A stretch of 64,000 bases of DNA from NCBI GenBank assembly GCA_964017185.1, contig OZ024875.1:61437043-61501042 (forward strand). Direction: 5' to 3'. The first letter of the stretch is position 1, and each line of letters begins with the position of its first letter. This DNA comes from Rugalucina vietnamica (taxonomy: Eukaryota > Mollusca > Bivalvia > Lucinida > Lucinidae). The notes below the pieces were generated by a model, which was not told the origin of the DNA, ran no database searches, and worked only from the letters and a program-made list of their open reading frames with translations. Positions 29,999 to 42,810 of the stretch are shown here, one piece after another. Position numbers and translations under genes: made by a program.

Positions 29999-32394
29999 TA
30001 ATGGTGTTTAATTGAACTTCCTATAGTCATTTGTCTCGTGTTATACATGTTTGGAATAATACCGGTGGCTGATTCCTTAATGCTTTCCAAAGTGAGATCA
30101 GCAGGCTATTAGAACAGATTTACCTCAACTCTAATACTTACTGACAAAAACAAGACTTTTTACTTTAAAAGTATGCATAATTCGCCTAAATCATGTTAGA
30201 ACAAGCATTACGAGAAGAGATATATGGCTTGCCACTGGCCGTTTCATTATGAAAAGATATTGTTCCGTTTGATTATGGAACTCGCATGTCCTTCAAAACA
30301 CTTGCCTTTTGCTTTCGGAAATTCACAAGACGGAGTTTCTAGTCAATGTTGAAGCAAACATTGACCTTTGATACAAAATGTTTCCCGTATCCAAATTAAG
30401 TGAATGAATTCTGGAACCATAATGGCTGATTAGAACTGGATAACAGACATATGCTATGCACCAAAGTATCATACAATCCAACAGCAACATAGATTATAAA
30501 AATAAAATCTGCGATCCTTTAAGAGCAGTGAATAAACTAAAGAGAAAGGGGATGGGCCATACAACCGGCGAACGGTCAAGAGACATTGAGCAAGTTAAAG
30601 TACCTACAGAAAAGACCGTTTAAAATAATTATAAGGAATTAATTCTCAATTCACAATTTTTGTAGCGTAACTGCCGATAAGACTGAGTACAAGCAATCTA
30701 TGGAACTGTGGGTTTCATATGAGAACCATCTTTTGGTTAATGCCCGGGCTCATATAATGATCTTCACTATATTGGAAGTGGCAACACAATAAGTAATAAA
30801 AGTGAATGACTCCTATATGAAGCTGTCAGCCACAATCTTATTAATTCTGAATCTGGTGGCATAGTTTGATAAAGTGAAAGGAGGACATTTAGACCTTGAT
30901 AATAATGACAACGCTTCGCCAGACTTGCAATTGATTTTGCAGTGTGAGCAGAGGACGAAGAATAACCTTCGTATAGAAATATTCCTGAAGTAATTGCCGA
31001 TTACTTATCACAATCATTTGCTTTCGGTACTAGCGAGGCCAACATGGCCAAAAACGGGATATGTAGTAAAACATAGTCAACAGAAATTTTTAACGAATAA
31101 AAATATAACTGAGACTGTTTACGACATTTTCCAACAAGACAATGCTTGCAACAGACTAAAACAGAACAGGTGTTTTAAGTGTTTAAATTGTTTAAATTGG
31201 AACCTCGCCTTTCTTTTAAGGCGTTGCCTTGGCTCTTATAGTTTCTGTTCAACAGTTTATGCTTTGTTATTCTTTACTATCGGCAAAGAACATGTATCTT
31301 GACACCGAATACTATGGAGTCGTTGGTTTTGTCCTATTTCGTAGCGGAAGAAATTTCTTATACAATATACATTGTAGTGTCAGAAAATGCTCGAATAAAA
31401 GTGCACACTGGTATAATTAGACGTCTTTAGCACCAAAACCGCTATTTGTGGATCAATCAAATCCAAGACAGCATTTAATTTCATAAACTGTTTGATCTGA
31501 CTATTTTAGCAAATTGATATTATTTGCGTCACGATCCTGCATTTTCAGATTGTAATTGTCTTCATGTCTGAAAAGCAATTCTGCAGTTGAACGTTTTCAC
31601 CGTCGCTAAACAAATCCGCAATTCATCTAGATTTACACATTAAAGACGTTTTATTTTCAAACGTTTCTTCTGTCCAGATCACTTTTGATGTGCATTGCTC
31701 ACTTTTTACCGATTCAAAGTGAACCGACTTTTAACATACGATGGACGAAGAATACCCTTCGTACAGAGATGTATTCCTGAAGAAATTACCGAATACTTAT
31801 CACAAGCATTTAATTTCGGTACTAGCAAAAAACGCTAAAATAAGATACTACACGATCAAAAAACGGAATAAGAAGTAAAATTTAGTCAATAGAAATATTC
31901 AACGAACCTTGCAAGTTTAAATAGCAATTCTGCAGCTGAACTTTTTCACCGTCTATAAACAAATCAGCAATCCATCTAGAAGTTACCCATTAAAGTCATT
32001 GAAGACGTTTCAATTTTAAACGTTTCTTCCTTCAGGTTCTCCTTTCATGTAAATTGCTCACTTTTTACCGCCATAAAATGAATAAAAATAATTGTTAGAT
32101 CCTTTGGAAGCAGTAAAACATTCAAAGCGAGAAGATGGGCCATATTGTACAATTTCGGGTAATGTAGCTTCATCATGACCCTTTACAAAACTGGCAGAGA
32201 AAGCCAGACATTGTTGTTGCAATTTCAAGAATTTCAAAGTGAATCAACTGTTTACATATGACGGAAAGAAACACAAAATAGACGTTTACAGCCATCAACA
32301 CTAGGTGCATACGGTTCAAGTAGATAAATATGTATGGAGACGATGTAAAATAAATCTTAATATAAAATAAGCTTTACAAAATCATAACCAGAGG

Positions 32395-33920
32395 ACCAAT
32401 GGTCCTGTAAACGCTCACCTGAGATCAGCTGCATATACCAATAAACATGTTTGAAAATTATGGTATTTAACTCCAGTGCAGGGGCAGATAAGCCCTTGGG
32501 CCATTTTCTTTTTTCAGAATCTTCAATATTCTGTCCATTTGCCAATTTCCTGTTGGCTTTTTCCTTCAAATGACATTTTAACAGTTTTCCCAATTCAGAT
32601 GCACAGGCAACCCATGTTGACCTTGCCATAAACTTGGTCAAGGTCATCACAGGGTCATGATTTATATATACATTGGAGTACTTTAGCCATCGATGCCTCA
32701 CGCCAAGTTTCCTTGAAATCAGTCTATTGGTTTCAGAGAAGATGATTTTTGATGGGTTTTTACCATATATGGGCATGGCGGCCATCTTGGTCATGTGATC
32801 TAGATTATTTATATATACATTGATTCCCCCATTCTATAGATGCTTCACTTAAAATTTGGCTTTGTTTGGCCAAGCGGTTTCAGAGGAGAAGACGTTTGAA
32901 TATTATGGAAATATACATGTATATTGCCCCGGGGTGGGGGCACATGAGCCCCTGGGGTCCAATTTTTTTCAGAATCATTAATATCCAGTCCTACTGCCCA
33001 TTTTCTGCAAGATTTTCACTTTAAATGACATTTTAAAAGTTTTCCCCATTCAAATGCATTGGTGACCTATGTTGACCTTCCCGTAAAATAGGTCAAGGTC
33101 ATCACAGGGTCATGATTTATATACACATTGTAGTGCTTGAGCCATCAATGCTTCGTGCCAAGTTTCGTTGAAATCGGTCAACCGGTTCTGGAGAAGAAGA
33201 TTTTTGAACGGTTTTTACCATATATGGGCATGGCGGCCATCTTGGTCATGTGACCTGGATTTTTTATATACATATTTGTTACCCCTTCCTATTCATGCTT
33301 CACATAAAATTTCGCTTTGATTGGCCGAGCAGTTTCAGAGGAGAAGATGTTTGAATATTATGGAGATATACATGTATATTGCCCCGGGGTGGGGGCGGAT
33401 GAGCCCCTGGTGCCCAATTTTTTTCAGAATCATTAATATTCAGTCCTACTGCTCATTTTCTGCAAGTTTTTCCTTTAAATGACAATTTAACAATTTTTCC
33501 CATTCAAATGCATTCGCGACCTATGTTGACCTTGCCGTAAAATAGGTCAAGGTCATCATAGGGTCATGATTTATATACACATTGTAGTGCTTGAGCCATT
33601 AATGCTTCATGCCAAGTTTCGTTGAAATCGGTCCAGTGGTTCCGGAGAAGAAGATTTTTGAAGGGTTTTTACCATATATGGGCATGGCGGCCATCTTGGT
33701 CATGTGACCTGGATTAATTATATACACATTGGTTCCCCCTCCCCATAGATGCTTCATGTAAAATTTGGCTTTGATTGGCCAAGCGGTTTCCGAGGAGACG
33801 ATCTTTGAAAATGGTGGACGACGGACGACGGACGGACGGACGACGGACGACGGACGGACGGACGACGGAGCATGGGTATACTATAAGCTCACCTTGTGAG
33901 CCTGACGGCTCAGGTGAGCT
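32395..33920. repeat. Repeat with about 450-bp internal units, GACGG tract and terminal hairpin
   Basis: Three to four head-to-tail units, each with GGTCAAGGTCATCACAGGGTCATG, GGCATGGCGGCCATCTTGGT and a TTGGCC...GCGGTTTC motif, at about 32395, 32812, 33256 and 33715. It ends with a (GACG/GACGG) tract (33814-33870) and a hairpin AGCTCACCT...AGGTGAGCT (33886-33920) followed by AAAA. I recognise this layout as a common molluscan repeat but cannot assign a class. The 145-aa minus frame at 32357-32794 lies in it and is not convincing as a gene. Confidence 0.7.
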
Positions 33921-34294
33921 AAAAAGGTACAAGTAGGCAAAGATCAGGAAAAGGCGCAATCAGGAATAGATTCCCACTCCAAAAACCGAGGTGGGAAAAA
34001 ACCAAACTAACAATCAGGTACTTATACCATGAAACATATCGTAAGCCGAATGAGTAGCTATTTTCCCAATAGGTGGCCACTCAGTTACCTTAACTTAACT
34101 AAACTATGAAAACATAAGGCGCCAACAGCACAAAAAAAATTTTAAACACCAAGACATAAAACAAAAAGAACAACCACAGAAGTATCGCCTTGGAACGATC
34201 AGTAACACAAAGTTACTGGCGGGCTTAAACCGGTTTTACAGGCGCCTAACCTCACCCTCAGCTTCTGCAGTGGTTCATAACATTTAGTTAGTTC
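33921..34294 (-). mobile_element. Naiad tail abutting the hairpin repeat
   Basis: The T-run end joins the AAAA of the hairpin repeat directly. The tail is cut after CATTTAGTTAGTT. Confidence 0.85.
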
Positions 34295-34365
34295 TTTTGA
34301 ATCGATGGAGAGTAATTCCCAAACAATGATGAATATGTCAATAATGCTTCAAGTGCAATTATTGC

Positions 34366-34623
34366 TAAAAAGGTACAAGTAGGCAAAGATCAGGAAAAGG
34401 CGCAATCAGAAAAAGATTCCAACTAACAATCAGGTACTTATACCATGAAAACAGATCGTAAGCCGAATGAGCAGCTATTTTCCCAATTGGTGGCCACTCA
34501 GTTACCTTAACTTAACTAAAAATATGAAAAGATACATAAGGCGCCAACAGCACAAAAATTTTAAACACCAAGACATAAACAAAAAGAACCACCACAGAAG
34601 TATCGCCTTGGAACGATCAGTAA
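34366..34623 (-). mobile_element. Naiad tail with internal deletion
   Basis: Inserted in a segment whose empty form is at 52141-52225 (GTGCAATTATTGCT then TTGTTATTATAAGC). It lacks the CCACTCCAAAAACC...AAACC part and stops at AACGATCAGTAA. No clear target duplication. Confidence 0.85.
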
Positions 34624-34627
34624 TATT

Positions 34628-34690
34628 GTTATTATAAGCAAAAACATAGATTGTGGGTACGCGTTAGAACCGCCTCGTCGAGGCGGTTTA
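34628..34690. mobile_element. Foldback element, half copy
   Basis: The left arm GCAAAAACATAGATTGTGGG and the centre ACCGCCTCGTCGAGGCGG are present; the right arm is lost. Confidence 0.6.
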
Positions 34691-34799
34691 TCAAAATATT
34701 TCGAAAGAAATTTTCAACGTCTTCAGATGAAGAGATCTCTGTATGTTGCATGGGCCTGTTTTCGTAATGTTTTCGTTTTCGTAACTACTACCAATCAGA

Positions 34800-35295
34800 A
34801 GGTACAAGTAGGCAAAGATAAGGAAAAGGCGCAATCAGCAAAAGATTCCCACTCCAAAAACCCGAGGTGGGAAAAAACCAAACTAACAATCAGGTACCTA
34901 TACCATGAAAACATTTCGTAAGCCGAATGAGCAGCTTTTTTCCCAATAGGTGGCCAATCAGTTACCTTAATTTAACTAAAAATATGATAACATACATAAG
35001 GCGCCAACAGCACAAAAATATTAAACACCAAGACATAAAACAAAAAGATCCACCACAGAAGTATCGACTTGGAACGATCAGTAACAAAAAGTTACTGGCG
35101 GGCTTAAATCGATTTTACATGGCCGTAACCTCACCCTCAGCTTCTGCAGTGGTTCATAACATTTAGTTAGTTCTTCGGTCCTCGTGGTGAATCTCTAACT
35201 AGTCAATGAATCATCAAGAACAAACAAATAAATCATGATTAACATCCTTATGAATCAAAAACCAGGACTCACAGATTCAGTAAGCTGCCCGACGA
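34800..35295 (-). mobile_element. Naiad tail, nearly complete
   Basis: Runs back to GTAAGCTGCCCGACGA, within about 150 nt of the SECIS-like region. Interrupts CCAATCAG|GCATTA, intact at 23220 in copy I. Confidence 0.87.
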
Positions 35296-36451
35296 AGCAT
35301 TAAAAGCTCAACCATTTCCGTGAATATGAGTATTAATATCTTCCTATAGGAAGCTAGTCAGACGGAAGATGATTTTTCAGTTGACATTTACAAAACTTAT
35401 CCCAAATTATGAAACAACAAATTACAAAAAGCGGAGCGCAGAGACAATGTTGGTCGGGAAGTATGTCCTTGTTGTAAGTGACACTATATTAGACATCTTT
35501 CTATTTATCAGAAGCGAATTTATTTATTTGTATACTTGGGTAGCCTCAGGATATAAAAAGTGCGATTTTCTTTGTCTAATTTGATTTTTTTTTCTGAACA
35601 TAAATATGAAATAATCATTATTTCTTGCTTTTTATAGTTGAAACAAATTTTCTTAAATAATAAACGAACTCATGAAACTACTGTAGTCTTTACAGACATG
35701 CCACGTGTCATTTGCTTGACGCACTACGTACAAAGTTCCGTATCAAATAAGGTAAAACTTCCTCGCAGGGTAAGTCTTTGCGACGACGATTGCCCCATCA
35801 CACTAGTACCTTAGCTGTTGGTGGGACATTAAATCACCCCCACCCCCCACCCCTACCCCCTAATAAACGGAGAAAAAACAACAACAAAAAGCAAAAAAAA
35901 ACAAAACAAACAAAAAAAGACGGTGCTCAGTCATACACTTTGCGCATGACCGTGCGATGAAACAGAACCTAGCAACTTCATGATCACAGATATTTTATAT
36001 TTGGATTCTTTGGAAGCACAGAAAACATGTAAAATCAAAGCAGACATACCATATTGCTTATTTTCGGATAATTATTCGCAGTGTCTCACTGACATTGCTT
36101 GTTATGGCCACTAGACGACATCATAAGTAAACGCTTCATCTTCATGAGTTTGGCGAATCTAGGTCTGTTTTGACAATCTCAAGAAACTAAATGCATAAAA
36201 CAGGTGAAACACTCATTATTCATATAACATATCAATATTCTGATGGTAATATTCTTAGTATAGCTTTCAAATACACCAGTTTCTCTTCTCCAGAGAAAAA
36301 ATGGTCAATACTGGAACCTAGCTGACCAAATCTGACAATACACAAGGTCGTGCGTGCCAAACAGCTATAAGTCTACATTGCTATTCCTTTGATTGTCAAT
36401 GAAGTAATAGTCAAAAAAGAAAATATTGTGTCAACATGATCAGAAATTGCT

Positions 36452-37360
36452 AAGGACATCTATGCCTTAGATTGGGATAGTCCCTAAATGACAAATATGT
36501 CTCTTTCAAAGTCGAAAATGCCTTGTTTGATAAAATTATTGTGTTCATGCATATTTTAATTGTCAATGACATAATTTATGTCAATTTTAACATAAAATTT
36601 GGAATCACATTTCTAAGCATTAATGCAATACGCATAGATTGAAAGCAAATTTACTTTTGAACCTGTACTGTATCTCTATAAATACATCTACATGACCTAC
36701 ATATGCTCACCCTGACACCGGTTTGACAAGAAATACGACCATTAATGTTTACAATTCTACAGTTGATGTCTTTAAAATTGTCCATAACAACTGTGCTTAT
36801 TTTAGTTCAGGGAAAATTTCAGGAAATTGTACATTTTCGCCTTGCTCCCTGTTCCCCCCCTAGACCCAGGATGCCACTTTGAAATGTTGTGTGACTGTGA
36901 AAAACACATAAACTGACGAAAGGGCATGCTGGGTCCCGGGGGGAACACACCTAGAATTAAACTATAAGATCGTAAATTAAAGATCTTATGCACCATGGTA
37001 ACATTTCTTTCAAAATAAACTTAAAATTACAAAACAATAAACAATCAATGTGTGGATATTGTTCAGTATTCATATGACAAATGAGCCCGTATTTATTTGC
37101 TTAAAAAGTGCTGTTGACAAACAAATGCAAATCAGTTCAATGTCTAATGGTTCATTTGTCCCAACGATGGGGTGGGTTATGAAAATATTTAGTTGCATTG
37201 TCTCGATTCTGTTAAATCAGCCAAACTGTTTTGTAAACGAAAGTGTATACATTTCTTCGCCTATAAATGTTAAATTCAGCCCAATGGTCATAACATGAAA
37301 ATTTCGTCCTCCCAAATCTGACATTTAGGGACTTCTTACATCTTAGCCATAGATCTTCTT
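36452..37360. mobile_element. 909-bp inverted-repeat DNA element, present only in copy II
   Basis: Starts AAGGACATCTATGCCTTAG and ends as its imperfect inverse. The roughly 48-bp terminal repeats share GTCCCTAAATG...AAAT. Copy I runs straight through the position (near 24645), giving an empty site. No transposase frame inside: the 82-aa frame at 37050 has no recognised domain. Target duplication unclear, so superfamily unassigned. Confidence 0.72.
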
Positions 37361-37384
37361 GAAATAATGCAATGGAAATAATAT

Positions 37385-37619
37385 GAGCCTGTGCGTGAGA
37401 AAACCAACAATTTGGGTTCCGACCAGGTCCGACAAAAAACGGGCTTTACAGTCACAGAAGAAGGTTAGAGGCTTAAAAGTTTGTATTGAAGAAGAAGAGG
37501 GATTGTACTATCCGTGTAGCGAAAACAAAGGCGCTGATCAGCATCGATGTTACCGCGAAGCTGATCTGCGCCTTTGTTTTCGCCCAAGCATTTTGTTGGG
37601 TTTCTGATGCAGTGGCTCA
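37385..37619. mobile_element. Palindromic inverted-repeat element K4
   Basis: Paralogous to K1, so older than the duplication. The palindrome centre is intact apart from GATGTTACC. Confidence 0.75.
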
Positions 37620-37628
37620 TATTCAAGA

Positions 37629-38158
37629 AAAAGGTACAAGTAGGCAAAGATCAGGAAAAGGCGCAATCAGAAAAAGATTCCCACTCCAAAAACCGAGGTG
37701 GGAAAAAACCAAACTAACAATCAGGTACTTATACCATGAAACAATCGTAAGCCGAATGGGCAGCTATTTTCCCAATAGGTGGCCACTCAGTTACCTTAAC
37801 TTAACTAAAAATATGAAAACATACATAAGGCGCCAACAGCACAAAAAATTTTTTAAACACCAAGACATAAAACAAAAAGAACCACCACAGAAGTATCGAC
37901 TTGGAACGATCAGTAACACAAAGTTACTGGCGGGCTTAAACCGATTTTACATGGCCATAACCTCACCCTCAGCTTCCGCAGTGGTTCAGTGATATACAAG
38001 AAATAAGAAAAAATCATATTAAGAAAATACTAAACATAGATACCAACGTTTAACATGAATAACGGAAAGCAGGGTGAGCAGCTATTGAAGGTATTAGGTG
38101 GTCACAGTGCTAGCTTGGACAGAACAAGTAAAATGCAGAGGGCTAAGAACTCGTTAAT
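37629..38158 (-). mobile_element. Composite Naiad tail (young tail joined to a diverged tail)
   Basis: 37629-37989 is a young tail. 37990-38158 continues with a diverged relative (CTATTGAAGGTATTAGGTGG resembles the GGTGGCCACT part). Exactly the same junction occurs inverted at 61685-62182. Confidence 0.78.
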
Positions 38159-38436
38159 ATTACAGACCGCTCTGGAATATCATTAAACAGACAGTGTTAT
38201 AAGAAAGACGAGTAGTCCATTGTCACTGGAAGAATCTTTTCTCTGAGCTTAAATGAAATACGAGTGCAAATGACATTTCTGATATTATTACTAATTGTTA
38301 TAAGATCGTAAATACGTGACATTATTGCACAAAATATAAACAATGATAACGATCATTCTAGACGTTTAGATCGGCAATTTCCTTCGGATTAAATTTCTGC
38401 AATTCTCATTATAATTATGACAGTAAGCAAACAAGT

Positions 38437-38752
38437 TACAAGTAAGCAATGATCAGGAAAACGCGCAATTAGAAAGAAATTCCCACTACAAAAACCGAGG
38501 TGGGGAAAACTAGATTGACAATTAAGTACTTATACTTGGAAACCATATGGTAAGCCGAGTGAGCAGCTATTTCCCAATAGGCGACCACTCAGTTACCTGA
38601 ACTTAAATAAAAATATTATGAAAATGTACAAAGGGTTCAAACAGCACAAAACTTTGACTACAACACATAAAACAAATGGAAACAAAACAAAAGTATCGCC
38701 TTGTAACGATCAGTAATGTAAAATTACTGGGGGGGTGCTAAACCGGTTTTAC
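38437..38752 (-). mobile_element. Old Naiad tail
   Basis: Older subfamily (GCAATGATCAGG, GGGGGGTGCTAAACC). Followed by 60 nt (38756-38815) that match the 5' leader of Naiad copy 1, which suggests an old head-to-tail dimer remnant. Confidence 0.78.
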
Positions 38753-38815
38753 AATTATGATAGTTAGAGATAGGAAATTGCAAACTGATTGCCAACAATC
38801 CCTGAGGATTTTCCC

Positions 38816-39663
38816 TCTATGCAAAACAAGCTGAGGGCACATATCAACCGGATTTCCCACTGGAATATTAGAACCTTTGTTCTCTACCTAGAAAGTTTTA
38901 TTTTCTGCTTTATCTGTCTAAAATAACATGACGACAGCTAGCTTCTGTAAATCCTCAACTAAAAGCTGGATAAGTAAGGCTTAGCAATGACAAAGGTTTC
39001 TAAGAAAACAAGAAATTAAGCTTAAGATGACAATAGTGCACGAAATGAGTACTGAACGGAATCAATGTGTCTTGCTCAAGGACAGAACACGTTGCCGCCT
39101 GTGGAGATCGATCCAGGACCTCTCGATTCGGAGTCCGATGCTGTAGTGCTGCCCTTCCAATAACTTTGTTAAAGTCATTAACGTTAAAAGCAAACATAGT
39201 TGAACGACCTACCCTGCTCATCAAAACATTTGCTTTGTCCATGTCTTATATTTTTTGTATTGATGTTTAACGTCCCAGTCAACATTTTTTTCAAGTCATT
39301 TCGGGACATAGCCACAGCTTAAGTGTATTAAGGTACTCAGTGGGGAATGAACTCAAGATCGATGACAGAAAAATTTGATTGCAAACAAAAAAAATCAAGC
39401 GTCAATGAAGCTTATGTTACAAATGCAAGACAATTCCCAGTCACAACTGTAGACTGAAGGTCTAATGGAAGAGTATCAACTTCAAATGTTACTGCTCTCT
39501 ATAGACTGTAAAGGCTAATGAATTCGTTCTAAGATAAACTAAATTTGTCCCTTGGTATATTAACGTCAGCAATAATTTATTGTAGAGACATACATAAACT
39601 GCAGCACTAACGTTTAGTCATCATAATAGGACCGCGTCGTAACAAATCGAAACGTGGCACAGC
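38816..39663. other. Copy II-specific sequence without recognised features
   Basis: About 850 bp lacking from copy I between the TTATGACAGTAA and AAGCAACCACG landmarks. Only short opposing frames; nothing recognised. Confidence 0.5.
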
Positions 39664-40098
39664 GCCGTCAGCCGAGCCCAGTCATACAATACCACTGATG
39701 GTCTAAGCAACCACGTGGGCACATAGCAACGACAATGCGCTTAGTCGAATGTTTAAATCTTATTTAGTCACAAGCAAGATGCCTTTTCACCTTTTTTGTC
39801 ATTTTCAAAACGGACAGATCTTATTTATAATTTTGTCAGACCCTAGTCATTGCTTAATTTGTTCTGGATAAATTGTTCCAATAACTAAATGAGGTAATTT
39901 GAGTCTAACATACCTCGATAATTCGAAGGGATAGAAGGTTCTTTCCATTAGGATCTTTATGTAGCAGTTAACCAAGTTATTAGCAGAGAACTCGGTGACA
40001 TGAAATAAACAGTATGTTTAATGATCCGTGCTTATGGTTATTGAAAAAGCGACGTTTTTGTCTTTTCATTGCCATTTTTGCTGGTACTGGAAGAGAAA

Positions 40099-40406
40099 AG
40101 CCCGCCAGTAACTTTGTGTTACTGATCGTTCCAAGGCGATACTTCTGTGGTGATTCTTTTTGTTTTATGTCTTGGTGTTTAAAATTTTTATGTGCTGTTG
40201 GCGCCTTATGTATGTTTTCATATTTTTAATTAAGTTAAGGTAACTGAGTGGCCACCTATTGGGAAAATAGCTGCTCATTCGGCTTACGATATGTTTCATG
40301 GTATAAGTGCCTGATTGTTAGTTTGGTTTTTTCCCACCTCGGTTTTTGGAGTGGAAATCTCTTTCTGATTGCGCCTTTTCCTGATCTTTTCGTACTTGTA
40401 CCTTTC
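40099..40406 (+). mobile_element. Naiad tail present only in duplication copy II
   Basis: Starts at GCCCGCCAGTAACTTTG and ends TTGTACCTTT. Copy I at 27380-27400 reads TTGCTGGTTACTACCTTTCATTGC, the empty site. A few bases (CTGGAAGAGAAAA) accompany the 5' junction. Confidence 0.87.
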
Positions 40407-40971
40407 ATTGCACGATAATACTAATTAAAAAAATGTTATTGACATAAAGTTTAGCATCCATAACTGACAATGCATGAGAAAACCTGACCAACATTATGCA
40501 AAAGGTCATTACAGTCTTTAATGATAACCATCACAACTCTTCGGTGAGGTCAAAATATTTGCTCTATTCAGGAATTATTTGCTCACACTTGTTGTAAGTG
40601 TAACGCATGGGGCGTCGAAATAAGTGACAGAACCATCTATCATTCTATATTATATCAAGCCAATCATCTGATTCGGTTATTTGTTTGTTACTCAGGCTGT
40701 TGCTCAGTATGCTCTGTATTGGTCATCGTGCAGTAATTTATCAACTGGAAGTTCAATCATTTTAACTGATTATTCCATGGAATGGTAGGTAGCCATGCTA
40801 TCTTTTCAATAGCTACGTTATCATTGAAGCCAACATTATCCTTACCTTTAGGTATGATAACACCCTCAATGTGTTGATCACTCTCTGCGTTCATGATAAC
40901 GAAAACACACCCATGTAATATATATAGATTTTTCTGAAGTTGTTAAAATTGAAAATTTTCGGTAGATATTT

Positions 40972-41075
40972 CTAGATATTTTTCTCATTTTTGCTCAAAA
41001 CATAGATTGTGCCTCGTTAAGGCGGTTCTAACGAGTACCAACAATCTATGTTTTGCAGCAAAAATGAGAAATATA
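40972..41075. mobile_element. Foldback element, paralogue of 27955
   Basis: Same arms and centre as the copy I element. Inherited through the duplication. Confidence 0.7.
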
Positions 41076-41408
41076 GGTATACCCCCGCATACCCCAGTTT
41101 TGCAGTATAAAAGCGGGGTTCGAGGGGATATACATGTCACGGACATGTATTCCTGATAATACTGATTTATACAGCATTTTGTTGTCTTCTTGTTTATAAA
41201 ATTGAAACGGCATATATCACTGTTTCATTTTCCAACTTGTTCTTGACATATATCTAGGAAATCGTTTTCAAAACATTTTTCTCAACAATACCCAATGCAC
41301 AATTGTTCAAATTATTACATACATGTACATCTGATGTTCTGGGTCCTGTTGAAATTAGCCTTCAATTATGTGCGACAGATAAAATCCATAGCACGCAGTC
41401 AGGCAGGC

Positions 41409-41410
41409 TC

Positions 41411-41504
<94 letters not shown>

Positions 41505-41561
41505 CAGACAGACCGACCGACCGACCGACCGACCGACCGACCGACAGACCGACAGACAGAC

Positions 41562-41614
<53 letters not shown>
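41409..41614. repeat. Compound (GATA)n-(GACC)n-(GATA)n microsatellite
   Basis: About 206 bp: GATA units, then GACA, then about eight GACC units, GACA, and GATA again. Expanded and reorganised relative to 28391. Confidence 0.95.
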
Positions 41615-41615
<1 letters not shown>

Positions 41616-42732
41616 TAATTCAATATCTGGAAATGTCTCGCAATAGACTTTCCTAATGTGTTAAAGACCTTATTCTCAATGGGTGGTTGAAAGCGTTTTC
41701 TGTCTTTAATGGCTCTTAAAGAAAAATCTAAATTATATCACATCTTTTAGGGGAAAATCCATTACTCTCAAGTAGAACTAATGGATTTTAGCGAGCACTA
41801 AAGACTATATTTATCAAATTTACTTCTTTAATATACCCAAGAGTGGGGCTTTCAATTAACAATTACGAGGGCTTCCATTTGAGATCGCAGCATTGACCTT
41901 AGCTTCCCATCTTTCTTCGTCAAATACGTTTGAATTATGTTTTTCATCTAAAACATTTTAAATGTCACGTGCCTCTTGACTGCTTACAGGAAGTCGGTCA
42001 ACATAACTATTTAGCATTCTAGCACGTTTCGAAGATGCTTTTCATGCTTACGCCCATGCAATATACAGTGATTTTTTATCTGTTATGAAGGGTATCTAAA
42101 CTATAAAATTTATTGGTTTGGTACTCTTCTGTTTGAAATATCTAGCCCTGATTGTGAACAAAACGAATTCCACTTCTTTTTAACGTATATCTAAGGAAGA
42201 CTGACGACTGTCAACAAACAACATCTAGAATGAGCATGGCATTGGTAAATATTGAAATAGTTCACTCTTGTTTTGCTTAAGCACGAGTTCCATTAAATGT
42301 CTCGTATGAATAATGTAAAACTATAAAAGCTTTGTGTAAATGTATTTCGTTGTTTTGTTAATGTCATTTATAAATGCATTTGTTTTGGTGCTTACGATTA
42401 CTTGGTTGGCTCTCAGCTCATAATACTGACTTGCATTCCTATAGTCATTTGTTATATAGATTTATTATACATGTTTGCAATAATACAAGTGGCTGATTCC
42501 TTAATGCTTTCAAGAGTGAAATCAGCAGGCCATTAGAACAGATTTACCTCAACTCCAATACTTACTGACAAAAACAAGACTTTTTACTTTAAAAGTATGC
42601 ATAATTTGCCTAAATCATGTTAGAACAAACATAACGAGAAGAGATATATAGCTTGCCACTGGCCGTTTATTACGAAAAGAAATATACAAAGACTTTTAAA
42701 GATTTAAAACACGAAAATGTTTAGCAAAAATG

Positions 42733-42810
42733 GATATTTGTCTTTCATTTGCTCAAAAAATTGATTGTGTGTACACGTTAGAGCCGCCACGCCAACAATC
42801 AAAGAAACGT
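42733..42810. mobile_element. Decayed foldback element (copy II only)
   Basis: TTTGCTCAAAAAATTGATTG, GTTAGAGCCGCC and CCAACAATC remain. Copy I at 30240 lacks it. Confidence 0.5.

Larger units (their letters stand above)
23050..32370. repeat. Segmental duplication, copy I
   Basis: Colinear with 34624-45000. Matching landmarks are 23960/35670 (CATGAAACTA), 25440/38170 (ACAGACCGCTCTGG...), 27010/39690 (CTAAGCAACCACGTGGGC), 28500/41650, 29400/42070, 31200/44090 and 32280/50290. Each copy has private insertions, listed separately, that the other lacks. Divergence by eye is several percent with indels. No host gene is recognised in the shared unit. Confidence 0.8.

Noticed and set aside
32357..32794. 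145-aa minus-strand frame
   Set aside because: Lies in the internally repeated element and is not kept in the neighbouring units; no domain seen.
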